Source: Bacteroidota bacterium
GTDB taxonomy: Bacteria > Bacteroidota > Bacteroidia > UBA8524
DNA length: 64,000 bases
Assembly: GCA_006226545.1 (NCBI GenBank)
Contig: SBGR01000028.1
Span: forward strand, 1-64,000
Direction of reading: 5' to 3'
The first letter of the stretch is position 1. Each line of letters opens with the position of its first letter. Shown piece by piece: positions 35,108-43,837 of the stretch. The position numbers and the translations under genes are program-made. The notes under the pieces are model-generated. The model did not search any database, was not told the DNA's origin, and saw only the letters and a program-made list of their open reading frames with translations.

Positions 35108-35266
35108 TTAGCGTTTATGGCGACCTTCAGAAGAAACAGAAAGTTTCTTTCTTCCTCTTGATCTGCGTCTAGCTAATACTTTTCTACCATTAGCAGATGC
35201 CATTCTCTCTCTAAATCCGTGTTTATTTCTTCTTTTACGTACAGAAGGCTGAAATGTTCTTTTCAT
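35108..35266 (-). CDS. rpmH: large ribosomal subunit protein bL34
   Basis: A 52-residue protein, full length for bL34: starts [20 protein letters not shown], then [21 protein letters not shown], with a slightly longer tail ([11 protein letters not shown]) than the enterobacterial one. A 50S ribosomal protein. It is the first gene of the run rpmH-rnpA-ctp and has a good promoter 28 nt upstream. Confidence 0.97.
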   Translation of the reverse strand: MKRTFQPSVRKRRNKHGFRERMASANGRKVLARRRSRGRKKLSVSSEGRHKR

Positions 35267-35293
35267 GACTTGCCGTTAAAATTTTAAGGAGTG

Positions 35294-35323
35294 CAAAGGT
35301 AGCGTTTCTTTCGTATTTCACAA
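35294..35323 (-). promoter_or_regulatory. Bacteroidota-type promoter of rpmH-rnpA
   Basis: On the minus strand, TTG (35323-35321), a 19-nt spacer and TACCTTTG (35301-35294), which match the -33/-7 consensus and spacing. Transcription would start about 25 nt before the rpmH ATG. This is the cleanest promoter in the window. Confidence 0.8.
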
Positions 35324-35503
35324 CGTGGGGATAAAATAATTTCACGCTAATCTTTTCTGTATGAACCTATGCTATTCCTAGAAGCGCCCTAAAGGCCTGC
35401 AATGTACTAAATTATTGATTGGCAAATGCCTAGCCGAGGTAAGTGCTTTTGAGTGTTCATCGTATTTCCCCATTCGATTAATAGAGTTTCGTATTTTTGC
35501 CCG

Positions 35504-37003
35504 ATGAACCAGTTTCGACTTGCATTGCTTTTTGTGCTCACGGGCTTCTATTCTATGGCCGAGGCACAGTATACTCAAGCCTTTCAAATAAAGAACCCAC
35601 AGCACGGTAACGTGGTACATGTTGGGGGTGATAAAAGCCAGAACCTGTCTGTTACATGGACAAGTGGAAAGGTAAGTAACCCCCCGGTAGGCGTGAACTA
35701 TTTCTACAAGGTTTATTTTGATTCTTTGGCTGGCGATGTGAGTTCTCCGCTTTCGGTTCGCGATATAACTTGTTGCCAAAGCAGTTTCAATGACACCAGT
35801 TTCACCACCAATATGGGAGGCTGGGCATCTTACCTCAACGGCATTTCTAAAACTGTTAGCGGCAAAGATTTCAAGGTGGGTGATACGCTCACGTTGAACA
35901 TGATGATTGATTTGATGGCGGTAGACGGATTGCCCAACTACGAGTTCAGAAGTTCCGATTCCATTGTGGTGAAGTTTGTGAGAACCCAGTTTAGCGATGA
36001 ATACACACCGTTTGATCTTCAGTTTCCACAGCAAGATTTGTATGTGAACATAGGCGGAAACCCCAATACCATGGTCAACTTCACTTGGCAGAATTCCACC
36101 TGTCCGGCAGGCTGTGCCGCACCGGAGTTTTACCTCATGATTGACACAGTGAACGACGGTTTTCAGTATCCCTATACCAATATCACAGTTCCGTTCAATG
36201 GCAATTCATGGTCTATCAGCTACAATTCCCTAAACCAAATCATAGAAGATTGCGGCATTCCGGAAGACGGAACCAAAACGGTTTACTGGACTGTGATGGC
36301 AACTGGCCCGGGAAAAACCATTTGGGCAAATCAGGTTTTTCGTCTCCACCTCACCAACAAAATGTTGAACAACGAAAACCACGAATACAGTTTGCTCAGC
36401 CCGGTAAATAACACAACGATTACCCTCAAAGGGGCAGGAAGTCAGCAAATCAGTTACCAATGGGAAAGCACTTATACTCCGGTAGCCAACTCACCTGAGT
36501 TCTATTTGGTATTCGATACGGCCGAAGCATCACCGATTTTCGGAAATCCGGTGTTCCAGTTTAAAACGAAGAACAACGGTATTGATTCTGCCCATTCCTT
36601 AAGTTACGGCTATTTAAAGCATGCCTTAGATTCAGCTTATGGAAAAAGCTGGGGTCAGGTCAACCTAATGTGGACGGCCAAGGCGCTTTTGGGTGGAAAC
36701 TTCTACTATGCAAAAACTTCCTTTAACCTGAACCTGATTGAGAGTTTTATCATCAGTGCAGATCAAGCAGAATCGGCTTCAGTTCAAGTTTACCCGAACC
36801 CGGCTCAGGATCACATACGCGTAAGCGGATTGGATACAGAAGCGAAGTATAGCCTTTACGATGCTACCGGCAAACAACTAAGTAAAGGGGACCTTGCGGC
36901 CAACGGACAAGTGAGCTTGAGCGATTTGCCATCCGGCCTGTATTGGCTGGAGCTTCAAAGCGGACAAGATTTCTTGCGAAAACAGGTTGTTGTTCGTCGT
37001 TAG
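35504..37003 (+). CDS. secreted protein with T9SS C-terminal sorting domain
   Basis: A 499-residue protein. Signal peptide FVLTGFYSMAEAQ. Three similar beta-rich units (about 25-170, 180-290, 300-420) resemble SusE/Ig-like repeats; each has a WxS/WQN strand and a YFKVYF or FYLMIDT segment. The last about 75 residues are a type A T9SS sorting domain: VQVYPNPAQDHIRV, YSLYDATGKQLSKG, LPSGLYWLEL and the basic end KQVVVRR. It would be secreted and attached or released at the surface. ATG at 35504 follows TATTTTTG (35492-35499) by 4 nt. Binding target unknown. Confidence 0.85.
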   Translation: MNQFRLALLFVLTGFYSMAEAQYTQAFQIKNPQHGNVVHVGGDKSQNLSVTWTSGKVSNPPVGVNYFYKVYFDSLAGDVSSPLSVRDITCCQSSFNDTSFTTNMGGWASYLNGISKTVSGKDFKVGDTLTLNMMIDLMAVDGLPNYEFRSSDSIVVKFVRTQFSDEYTPFDLQFPQQDLYVNIGGNPNTMVNFTWQNSTCPAGCAAPEFYLMIDTVNDGFQYPYTNITVPFNGNSWSISYNSLNQIIEDCGIPEDGTKTVYWTVMATGPGKTIWANQVFRLHLTNKMLNNENHEYSLLSPVNNTTITLKGAGSQQISYQWESTYTPVANSPEFYLVFDTAEASPIFGNPVFQFKTKNNGIDSAHSLSYGYLKHALDSAYGKSWGQVNLMWTAKALLGGNFYYAKTSFNLNLIESFIISADQAESASVQVYPNPAQDHIRVSGLDTEAKYSLYDATGKQLSKGDLAANGQVSLSDLPSGLYWLELQSGQDFLRKQVVVRR

Positions 37004-40000
37004 TTTTTCGATAATACACTAAAGCTCAAATGCTGCTTTTCTGAGCCCTTGCCACTATAGGTCTGAATAAAGGCACAGTAGGCTCCGGGTTTCGCTAATT
37101 TCCCTTCTTTGTTGCGACCATCCCAGGCATAAGTGCCATTGCTACCAAGAGGTTCACCTTCTGCCAATGTAGCGATAAGGTTACCTGAAAAGTCGGTGAT
37201 GTGAATGACCACACGCAATCCCGTTTCGGCAGTTTTATAGCGAATCAACAAAAGGTCTTCGTAGCCGTCTTGGTCCGGACTCATTCTTCTCGAATCCAGG
37301 GTCCATAGGTCTTCTGATTCGGTAATACCACGGAATTGCGAGTTTCGTTTTCCCGGAGTCCCATATTGACTGGAAGCCGAGGCAGATGTCCAAATACTGT
37401 GTGAACTTGCTTCGCTCTCCCTTACTTTTTCGAGCGATACCCCTTTGGGATTTTGAATGGCTGCGGCATGTTGATTGACGGAATAGGAAAGGCTATCCAA
37501 TAGGCCACCGAGGCTATCGTGTAAAACTAGGATGCCTTCATCTGAATTCATACTTGGAAGTGGGCTCGCCATCAAGTTCTGCAGAGGCACATCGCTAAAA
37601 CGACGTGTAATCCATGGTAGCTCTTCGCTTAATACGAGGTATTGTCCCGCGCACAGAAGAAATCCCTCAGGAAAGAGCCTCACTTGGTTTTTCAAACTTC
37701 CATCCGGGTTCAGGCTGCTAATCAGCGTGTTTTTCAGGTCAATGGCCGAGTCACTGGCATTGTATAGTTCGATATAATCGGTCTCGGCATCGTTAGGATG
37801 AAAATACACCTCATTGAAATAGAGGTTTGTCAATTTCCCGACTGCCGGCAAGCTGTAGCTGAATTCAGCATTTTGCCCGGAACAGGTTTTTAGATCTTCC
37901 AGTACGATGTTTCCAGCTTCGGGTAGTACCGAGCTAAACCGTATTTCAACCGTAAATGGATCAAGGGTGAAGGAATGCAATTGAACGGGACTGATAGACT
38001 GTCCCTCCATCAGCCAGGTGGAATTCCAAAAGTTTGCCGGAGGTATTTCAGTAGTGAAATGAAAACGCAGGCTGCTGTCTAGGGGATACACCTGAAGCAG
38101 CTCCGGGAAGCTTGTTTCGGTTTGTTTGAGGTCTGGATTAAAAGTTCCGGGATTGCCTCCATAGTTTGAAGAGCTATTCCAGATTTCCGCAGAATAACAG
38201 CCATCATCACTTCTTTTCTCGAGCGAAAATCCTCCGGCTTGTTTTGCAGCTTCTGTAAAGAGATCTAGCGAATAAGAAACATAGTCTAGTGGGAAGGATT
38301 GGTCCTTTCGGTAAAGGGCTAAGTTGCCGGAAACGGTGCTTAGTGATGGCATCCCTGGCCAGTTTATACTTTTGCTTAACACCACCACTTCACTTGGAAA
38401 CAACAGAATTTCAGGAAGAGTGTACCGTTTGCCTTTGTAGTCAAGCTCCAGCGATGAGAGTTTAATCACTTCCTCACCGGCATTGTGCACTTCAAGAAAG
38501 GCTTCCTGTCCGTTCAGTGGCCTGAACAGTATTTCGGTGATGTGTATTTCTCCTTCTTCAGGAAGTTTTGGAACGGCATAACGAAATGAGGTAAGTGTAT
38601 CGCCTATGGTATTGCTACTGCAGTCGGCAAAGCCGGATAGCCTGAGTTGATGGAACTTATTCGGATTGGAAATGAGTTTGGGGTGAAGGCTGAATTGAAG
38701 AACTGCGGAGGGAAGCTTGGTCAAAAGGGGTAATGAGCTTTGATCGAGTTGAAGCTGGCCTATGCTGTGAATCGCTTCGCTAAAATGAAGGCTGATGAGG
38801 CTATCGTTGAAACCAAAGTCTAACCATGTTGGCGATGTGCTATCAACCAAAATTTGATTGATGCTATTAGCTTTTCCGGGTGTCCCGCCTTCCATCGCTA
38901 AACATGTACCCCATCGCTCATTTAAATTGAAACATGTCGCAGTTTTATCTTTGATTTCTAAAGAACTAGAAATGATTGGCGTTTGATCATGCCATGTTGA
39001 ATTGTATGTAAATGAGTCGAGAATTTGATGGTTTCTATCGGCTAAAAGCAAGCGCTCTCCTGCATTACTCAAGAAGCCTTTCCGAAATGGGAAAGCGAGG
39101 TGGGGAATGGAGTCGAAAAAGCGACTATCGTCTATTCTGCAAAGCACCAAGCGGGTATTAGGCGGGATGAAACTTTGTGCTGGGAAATAGAAACTGTCTT
39201 GCTCAGCAAATAGAAAGGAATCCAGGCGAAGCGTTTCCGTTCCGGCATTCCATACTTCAAGGTATTCGGCATCCGGCCATGGAGAATTGGGAGAGGGGTC
39301 GTATTGGATTTCACTAAAAATAAATGCCGCTGAATTTTGATTGAATGCCATGGTGCTGTCCCACCTGATGCTTTGATTACCGGCTTCATCGCTCAATCCA
39401 CTCAGCTCAATATGCACATTTTGTTCGGGCCAGGAGCCGCTGTCGAGGTAAAGCAAAACGGAATTGGATTCGTACTTTTCTAAAGAAGCTGCCACGACAG
39501 CATTATTCAATTTTAAGGTGGGCTTTTGACTGAAAACAGGCGCTTCATCCAAATGCACCAGACAGGCTTGTTTGCTCCAAGACTCGATTGAAAGAACTTG
39601 CGGCGGAGTGATGTCGTGGTAAGGATAATCAACGTGCAATTGGTATAAGTTGAGCTTCTCTGCATTGGAGGCCGAATAGCGGAAATAGAGCCCAAGGCCA
39701 GTTAAATGTAAGGCGGAAGTGTCCGTCCAATAGCCTTCGTTAAGCCAGTTCTGCTCGCCTGCTAATCGGGTTTCCAATGTCCATAAGTTTTGACTTTTCT
39801 TAAGTCGGATTTCAACGCGGTTATTAGACGAGGAGGCAAGCCGCTTATCCAAGCCATCAATTCGTTTATTGCTCAAAAGGCCTTCTTGCGCATAGAAGCT
39901 AACCTCATCCGGGGTGTGTCCGATACGAATTAAATATCCGGTGAAACTGTCGGGGCGGAGACATGGTTCAGCATAGAATTGCAGCTCCACGTAGTTATTG

Positions 40001-40245
40001 GACGAAGTGGCAAAGGCCGGATTCAATTCAAAGAGCACTTCTACGGAATCTTGAAGCTGGATAGGACCTTGAACAAACAAGGGATTTCCTGTTCCCCGAC
40101 TCTGCCCCAAATGCCAGGCGGCAGTATCGCCTTGCCATGAATTTGGAAACGTAAAATCGGGTTCAGCTAAATGAATTGTGCTTTGGGCCTTTGTGGAATA
40201 GCATAAAAGACCCATAAATAGGGAAGAAAGTAATAGGCGGTTCAT
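37000..40245 (-). CDS. giant lamin-tail-domain surface protein with FlgD-like C-terminus
   Basis: A 1081-residue protein with a signal peptide (LLSSLFMGLLCYSTKAQ). At least three lamin-tail (LTD) domains are visible, at about 305-400 (FSEIQYDPSPNSPWPDAEYLEV), 562-650 (ITEILFRPLNGQEAFLEVHNAG) and 805-900 (NEVYFHPNDAETDYIELYNASD). The C-terminal about 70 residues (VVIHITDFSGNLIATL and YAWDGRNKEGKLAKPGAY) resemble FlgD/Ig-like (gliding-type) domains. LTD proteins are common secreted adhesive proteins in this phylum. Its stop overlaps the convergent T9SS gene by 4 nt. Confidence 0.82.
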   Translation of the reverse strand: MNRLLLSSLFMGLLCYSTKAQSTIHLAEPDFTFPNSWQGDTAAWHLGQSRGTGNPLFVQGPIQLQDSVEVLFELNPAFATSSNNYVELQFYAEPCLRPDSFTGYLIRIGHTPDEVSFYAQEGLLSNKRIDGLDKRLASSSNNRVEIRLKKSQNLWTLETRLAGEQNWLNEGYWTDTSALHLTGLGLYFRYSASNAEKLNLYQLHVDYPYHDITPPQVLSIESWSKQACLVHLDEAPVFSQKPTLKLNNAVVAASLEKYESNSVLLYLDSGSWPEQNVHIELSGLSDEAGNQSIRWDSTMAFNQNSAAFIFSEIQYDPSPNSPWPDAEYLEVWNAGTETLRLDSFLFAEQDSFYFPAQSFIPPNTRLVLCRIDDSRFFDSIPHLAFPFRKGFLSNAGERLLLADRNHQILDSFTYNSTWHDQTPIISSSLEIKDKTATCFNLNERWGTCLAMEGGTPGKANSINQILVDSTSPTWLDFGFNDSLISLHFSEAIHSIGQLQLDQSSLPLLTKLPSAVLQFSLHPKLISNPNKFHQLRLSGFADCSSNTIGDTLTSFRYAVPKLPEEGEIHITEILFRPLNGQEAFLEVHNAGEEVIKLSSLELDYKGKRYTLPEILLFPSEVVVLSKSINWPGMPSLSTVSGNLALYRKDQSFPLDYVSYSLDLFTEAAKQAGGFSLEKRSDDGCYSAEIWNSSSNYGGNPGTFNPDLKQTETSFPELLQVYPLDSSLRFHFTTEIPPANFWNSTWLMEGQSISPVQLHSFTLDPFTVEIRFSSVLPEAGNIVLEDLKTCSGQNAEFSYSLPAVGKLTNLYFNEVYFHPNDAETDYIELYNASDSAIDLKNTLISSLNPDGSLKNQVRLFPEGFLLCAGQYLVLSEELPWITRRFSDVPLQNLMASPLPSMNSDEGILVLHDSLGGLLDSLSYSVNQHAAAIQNPKGVSLEKVRESEASSHSIWTSASASSQYGTPGKRNSQFRGITESEDLWTLDSRRMSPDQDGYEDLLLIRYKTAETGLRVVIHITDFSGNLIATLAEGEPLGSNGTYAWDGRNKEGKLAKPGAYCAFIQTYSGKGSEKQHLSFSVLSKN

Positions 40246-40306
40246 ACCTGAAAATTAGGGGAATGCCCTATTTTTGCCGGTCATTTAAAAGTCAATATTT
40301 TATACC

Positions 40307-41299
40307 ATGAAAGTTGCTGTAGTAGGCGCTACCGGGATGGTAGGCCAAGAAATGCTAAAAGTATTAGAGGAAAGAAATTTCCCTGTAACGGAACTTATTC
40401 CCGTTGCTTCTGAAAAGTCTGTAGGTCAGGAAATCACTTTCAAGGGTAAGAAGTATAAGGTACACAGCATGGACGACGCCATCGCTGCTAAACCGGCTAT
40501 CGCTATCTTTTCTGCAGGTGGATCTGTTTCACTTGAGCAGGCGCCGCGTTTTGCTGCCAATGGCACCAAAGTAATTGATAACTCTTCGGCTTGGCGAATG
40601 AACCCAGCCAATAAACTGGTTGTTCCGGAGGTGAATGCTTCAGTTTTGGAAGCCGATGACATGGTTATCGCTAACCCAAACTGCTCTACCATTCAGATGG
40701 TTCTGGCCTTGAATCCACTTCACAAACAATACAAAATCAAACGTGTGGTGGTGAGCACCTACCAATCCGTTACCGGCACCGGCGTTAAGGCAGTGCGTCA
40801 GTTGATGGACGAGCGTGCCGGCATCACCGATGGTGAAAAAGCGTATCCGCACCAAATCGATTTAAACGTAATTCCACAAATTGATGTTTTCCTCGATAAC
40901 GGTTATACCAAAGAGGAGATGAAGATGGTGAATGAGACCTGTAAAATTTTGGGCGATGATAACGTGTTGGTCACAGCAACTACAGTGCGTATTCCTGTAA
41001 TGGGCGGACACTCAGAGTCTGTGAACATTGAGTTTGAAAACGACTTCGACCTGCATGAATTGCGTAGCATCTTAGAATCTACCGAAGGCATTATCGTAAA
41101 AGACGACCCGGCGAATGGTGAGTATCCAATGCCGCTAGACGCGCAGGGTAAGGATGCTACTTACGTTGGCAGAATCCGCCGCGATTTCTCCCGCCCGAAT
41201 ACTGTAAACATGTGGATTGTAGCAGATAACCTCCGCAAAGGAGCTGCTACCAATGCCGTACAAATTGCAGAATACCTGGTAGTACAAAAACTGGTTTAG
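40307..41299 (+). CDS. asd: aspartate-semialdehyde dehydrogenase
   Basis: A 330-residue NADP-dependent enzyme. N-terminal VAVVGATGMVGQEML Rossmann motif, the catalytic Cys in NPNCSTIQMV (about residue 128) and the later VRIPVMGGHSESVNIEF are those of Asd. It makes aspartate semialdehyde for lysine, threonine, methionine and diaminopimelate synthesis. A TATTTTTG box is at 40269-40276, 30 nt from the ATG. Converges on the GT51 gene with a 4-nt stop overlap. Confidence 0.96.
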   Translation: MKVAVVGATGMVGQEMLKVLEERNFPVTELIPVASEKSVGQEITFKGKKYKVHSMDDAIAAKPAIAIFSAGGSVSLEQAPRFAANGTKVIDNSSAWRMNPANKLVVPEVNASVLEADDMVIANPNCSTIQMVLALNPLHKQYKIKRVVVSTYQSVTGTGVKAVRQLMDERAGITDGEKAYPHQIDLNVIPQIDVFLDNGYTKEEMKMVNETCKILGDDNVLVTATTVRIPVMGGHSESVNIEFENDFDLHELRSILESTEGIIVKDDPANGEYPMPLDAQGKDATYVGRIRRDFSRPNTVNMWIVADNLRKGAATNAVQIAEYLVVQKLV

Positions 41300-43236
41300 T
41301 CGGGAATAACCAAAGGAATCAGCTCTTCGAACTCCGGTTCTAGAAGTGGTTCTACCACGTTGGTATCTTCAGGCACCACCAAATCCAAAGCCCTTCCCTT
41401 CAGCTGCACATCCACTTGGTAGCCGCTGGTATCGGAAGGGCTTATAAATTCCTTCACTACCATACGACGCAAGATGAATTTATTGAGGTCTTGCAGATAG
41501 CCTTTCATTTGTCCGCTTTTCTCAAATCCCCAAGCAAACTTTTTAGGCCTCGGAATGATGTTCGCGAGGTAGATGCATTCTGACAAAGTCAGCTGATTGG
41601 GATTTTTAGCGAAATAGAATTGGGATGCTTCCTTTATGCCGTAGACATTTGGTCCCCATTCAATGATGTTCAGGTAAACCTCCATCATACGCTCTTTACT
41701 GCTGAGCCTCTGTTTCTCAATGAGCCATACAATAAGTGCTTCTTCAATCTTTCTGAATACAGTTTTCTTTCGGCTAAGGAAAACGTTTTTCACCAGTTGC
41801 ATAGAGATGGTGCTACCGCCTCGCTTGAAACTTTTGGTTTTATAATTCTCTGCAATCGATTCCCTAAAGGCTTCCTGTATAAAGCCGCCGTGCTGAAAGA
41901 ATGATGGATCTTCAGAGCAAAGAATAGCATGGATCAGGTGTTCCGGCACTTCTGCTATAGGCGTGAAATTTGGGTTTTCCGGTCCCACCAAAAACTGCCT
42001 ACTCAATGTCCCATTTTCATAAACGGAATGTACAAACGATTCATTCATCAGGGACAGCGGCGTGCCGGGGTACGAGATTATTCGGAAACCGTTTTTTTCA
42101 AATCCCGATTCAAACTGAAGCTCATCAGGTTTATCACCATCTAAGAAGAAGTGGAGTTTATAAGCTAAGGTTCCCTGAGCTTTAAGGTTTCTGGTTTCAT
42201 CAAATGCACCTTGGGGCAAGCTGGCAAAGAAAGAATCTGCAGCAATAGGCAATGTTTCAAAATGCAGGGCATAAGCTTTATGGGTAGAACGTATTGGATA
42301 CAATAAGCCTATTTTTCCTTTTACATGGTTGCAGGTGAAGGTCGATTGGCTATCGAGCTCAATAAAGCCATCGTGCAGCGACCAGTTGGTGCGTGCGCGC
42401 ACAAATTGTAGACCGAGGGTATCGAGTGAAATTTTGGGATGGTATAGGTTGAGCCCATCGATGCTCCACATCATTTTAAAGGCAAAACGACCTTGATCGT
42501 TGCTGGCGTTGTGAAGTTTAAGTTTCAGGGTGTCTGCTCTGAAATCGAGACCAAGTCGGCTGTACAGAATGGGGAGGGCAGCCTTCGTTTCCGGGTAAGC
42601 TTGAAGTTCAATCCCGTTTTCCAAAGTCCCTTGCAAATGCCATTGCTGTGCTTGATTTGGGTCTGCAAAACTCACACTCCCTTTGAATGCATGACCGGCC
42701 GTATGCAGAGTGTCGAGCGAGATGTTTAAGCTTCCCAAGCTATCACGGTAGTTCAAACTCAGGTCGCTGAAATGCATTTGGGCAGGAAGGAATCGCTGAA
42801 ATTGTTTGTAAGCAGAGTTCAATAGGCTAACCGGATCACTCTTAGGAGCGCGGGTGTCTTCTGGGTTTTTTAGCGATGAACTATCGGAATAGGTTCTTTG
42901 GTAGTTGAGTTGAGCGCTTTCAATGCTCAAGGATTTAACCAGGCCTTTACCACTTAGAAATCCCCATACATTGATATTTACGTCGCAACTTTTAAGGTAG
43001 GCCAAAGTATCGGTTCCCTTAAATGCGTGCAGTTCTTCTATGTAAATGCTTTTTAGTCCGTGCAGTCCGCTCTTGGCAATATGCACTTCGATGCCGGTTC
43101 TGGATTTAAGTTCATCCAGCTTAGACTGCAAGACGTTATGAAATAGGGTGTTTCGGAGAAAAAAACCGAGTATGCCGAAGCCAATGAGAATACCTACTAT
43201 CCAGAGTAGGGTTTTCCGTGAGAGGAGGCGTTTCAC
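41296..43236 (-). CDS. AsmA-like protein fused to GT51 peptidoglycan glycosyltransferase
   Basis: A 646-residue protein starting with GTG, with one N-terminal membrane helix (LLWIVGILIGFGILGFFL). About 400 residues of AsmA-type or lipid-transfer-like beta repeats (KSIYIEELHAFKGTDTLAY and others) precede a GT51 domain at about 425-580: CSEDPSFFQHGG (catalytic Glu in EDPSFFQHGG), RGGSTISMQLVKNVFLS and EVYLNIIEWGPNVYGIKEAS. No transpeptidase domain is present. It would polymerise lipid II in the periplasm; the role of the N-terminal part is not known. It begins 1 nt after frr ends. Confidence 0.82.
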   Translation of the reverse strand: MKRLLSRKTLLWIVGILIGFGILGFFLRNTLFHNVLQSKLDELKSRTGIEVHIAKSGLHGLKSIYIEELHAFKGTDTLAYLKSCDVNINVWGFLSGKGLVKSLSIESAQLNYQRTYSDSSSLKNPEDTRAPKSDPVSLLNSAYKQFQRFLPAQMHFSDLSLNYRDSLGSLNISLDTLHTAGHAFKGSVSFADPNQAQQWHLQGTLENGIELQAYPETKAALPILYSRLGLDFRADTLKLKLHNASNDQGRFAFKMMWSIDGLNLYHPKISLDTLGLQFVRARTNWSLHDGFIELDSQSTFTCNHVKGKIGLLYPIRSTHKAYALHFETLPIAADSFFASLPQGAFDETRNLKAQGTLAYKLHFFLDGDKPDELQFESGFEKNGFRIISYPGTPLSLMNESFVHSVYENGTLSRQFLVGPENPNFTPIAEVPEHLIHAILCSEDPSFFQHGGFIQEAFRESIAENYKTKSFKRGGSTISMQLVKNVFLSRKKTVFRKIEEALIVWLIEKQRLSSKERMMEVYLNIIEWGPNVYGIKEASQFYFAKNPNQLTLSECIYLANIIPRPKKFAWGFEKSGQMKGYLQDLNKFILRRMVVKEFISPSDTSGYQVDVQLKGRALDLVVPEDTNVVEPLLEPEFEELIPLVIPD

Positions 43237-43237
43237 C

Positions 43238-43801
43238 TTATACGGTCATCACTTCTTTTTCTTTCACCACAACTTGCTCGTCTACCTTCACAATGTGGCT
43301 ATCAGTAAGCTGCTGAATGCGCGCTTCTGAATCTTTGGCGATATCTTCAGCCAAACCATCTTTTTGCAGACGTTTGATTTTTTCGTTGGCGTCTTTACGG
43401 ATATTACGCACCGAAATTTTGGCTTGTTCCCCTTCTGACTTAACCGTTTTTACGAGGAGTTTACGACGCTCTTCGGTCAATGGTGGGATGTTCAAACGAA
43501 TTACTTCACCGTCGTTTTGGGGGTTCAAACCTAAGTTGCTTTCCATGATGCAACGTTCAATAGGTTGAATAAGCGATTTGTCCCAAGGCTGAATCACCAA
43601 GGTGCGGGCATCTGGTGCACTGATATTGGCAGCCTGTCCGATAGCGGTAGGGGCACCGTAATAGTCTACTACAAGTCCGTCCAACATACTTGGATTGGCT
43701 TTACCTGCTCTGATCTTGTTCAGTTCAGAAGCCAAGTGTTGAAGTGCCTTGTCCATTAACTCTTTTGTTGAATCGATAACCGGTTGTACTTGCTCGTTCA
43801 T
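43238..43801 (-). CDS. frr: ribosome recycling factor
   Basis: A 187-residue protein of full family length. The N-terminus with STKELMDKALQHLASELNKIRAGKANPSMLDGLVVDYYG and the C-terminal helix bundle with SVRNIRKDANEKIKRLQKDGL are those of RRF. It splits post-termination ribosomes with EF-G. It is the gene directly upstream of the GT51 gene and 36 nt after the CapA-like gene on the same strand. Confidence 0.96.
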   Translation of the reverse strand: MNEQVQPVIDSTKELMDKALQHLASELNKIRAGKANPSMLDGLVVDYYGAPTAIGQAANISAPDARTLVIQPWDKSLIQPIERCIMESNLGLNPQNDGEVIRLNIPPLTEERRKLLVKTVKSEGEQAKISVRNIRKDANEKIKRLQKDGLAEDIAKDSEARIQQLTDSHIVKVDEQVVVKEKEVMTV

Positions 43802-43837
43802 AATCGCTTAAAAAATTACGCTACAAAGAAAATGATT

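Noticed and set aside
35325-35334. DnaA-box-like TTATCCCCA upstream of rpmH-rnpA, possible replication origin
   Set aside because: Only a single imperfect copy was seen, with no dnaA gene and no AT-rich unwinding region; rpmH-rnpA alone does not mark an origin.
35378-36034. 218-codon minus-strand ORF
   Set aside because: It lies antisense to the start of the T9SS-type secreted protein and has no recognisable features.
40246-40306. Lysine riboswitch upstream of asd
   Set aside because: The leader is about 30 nt and too short.
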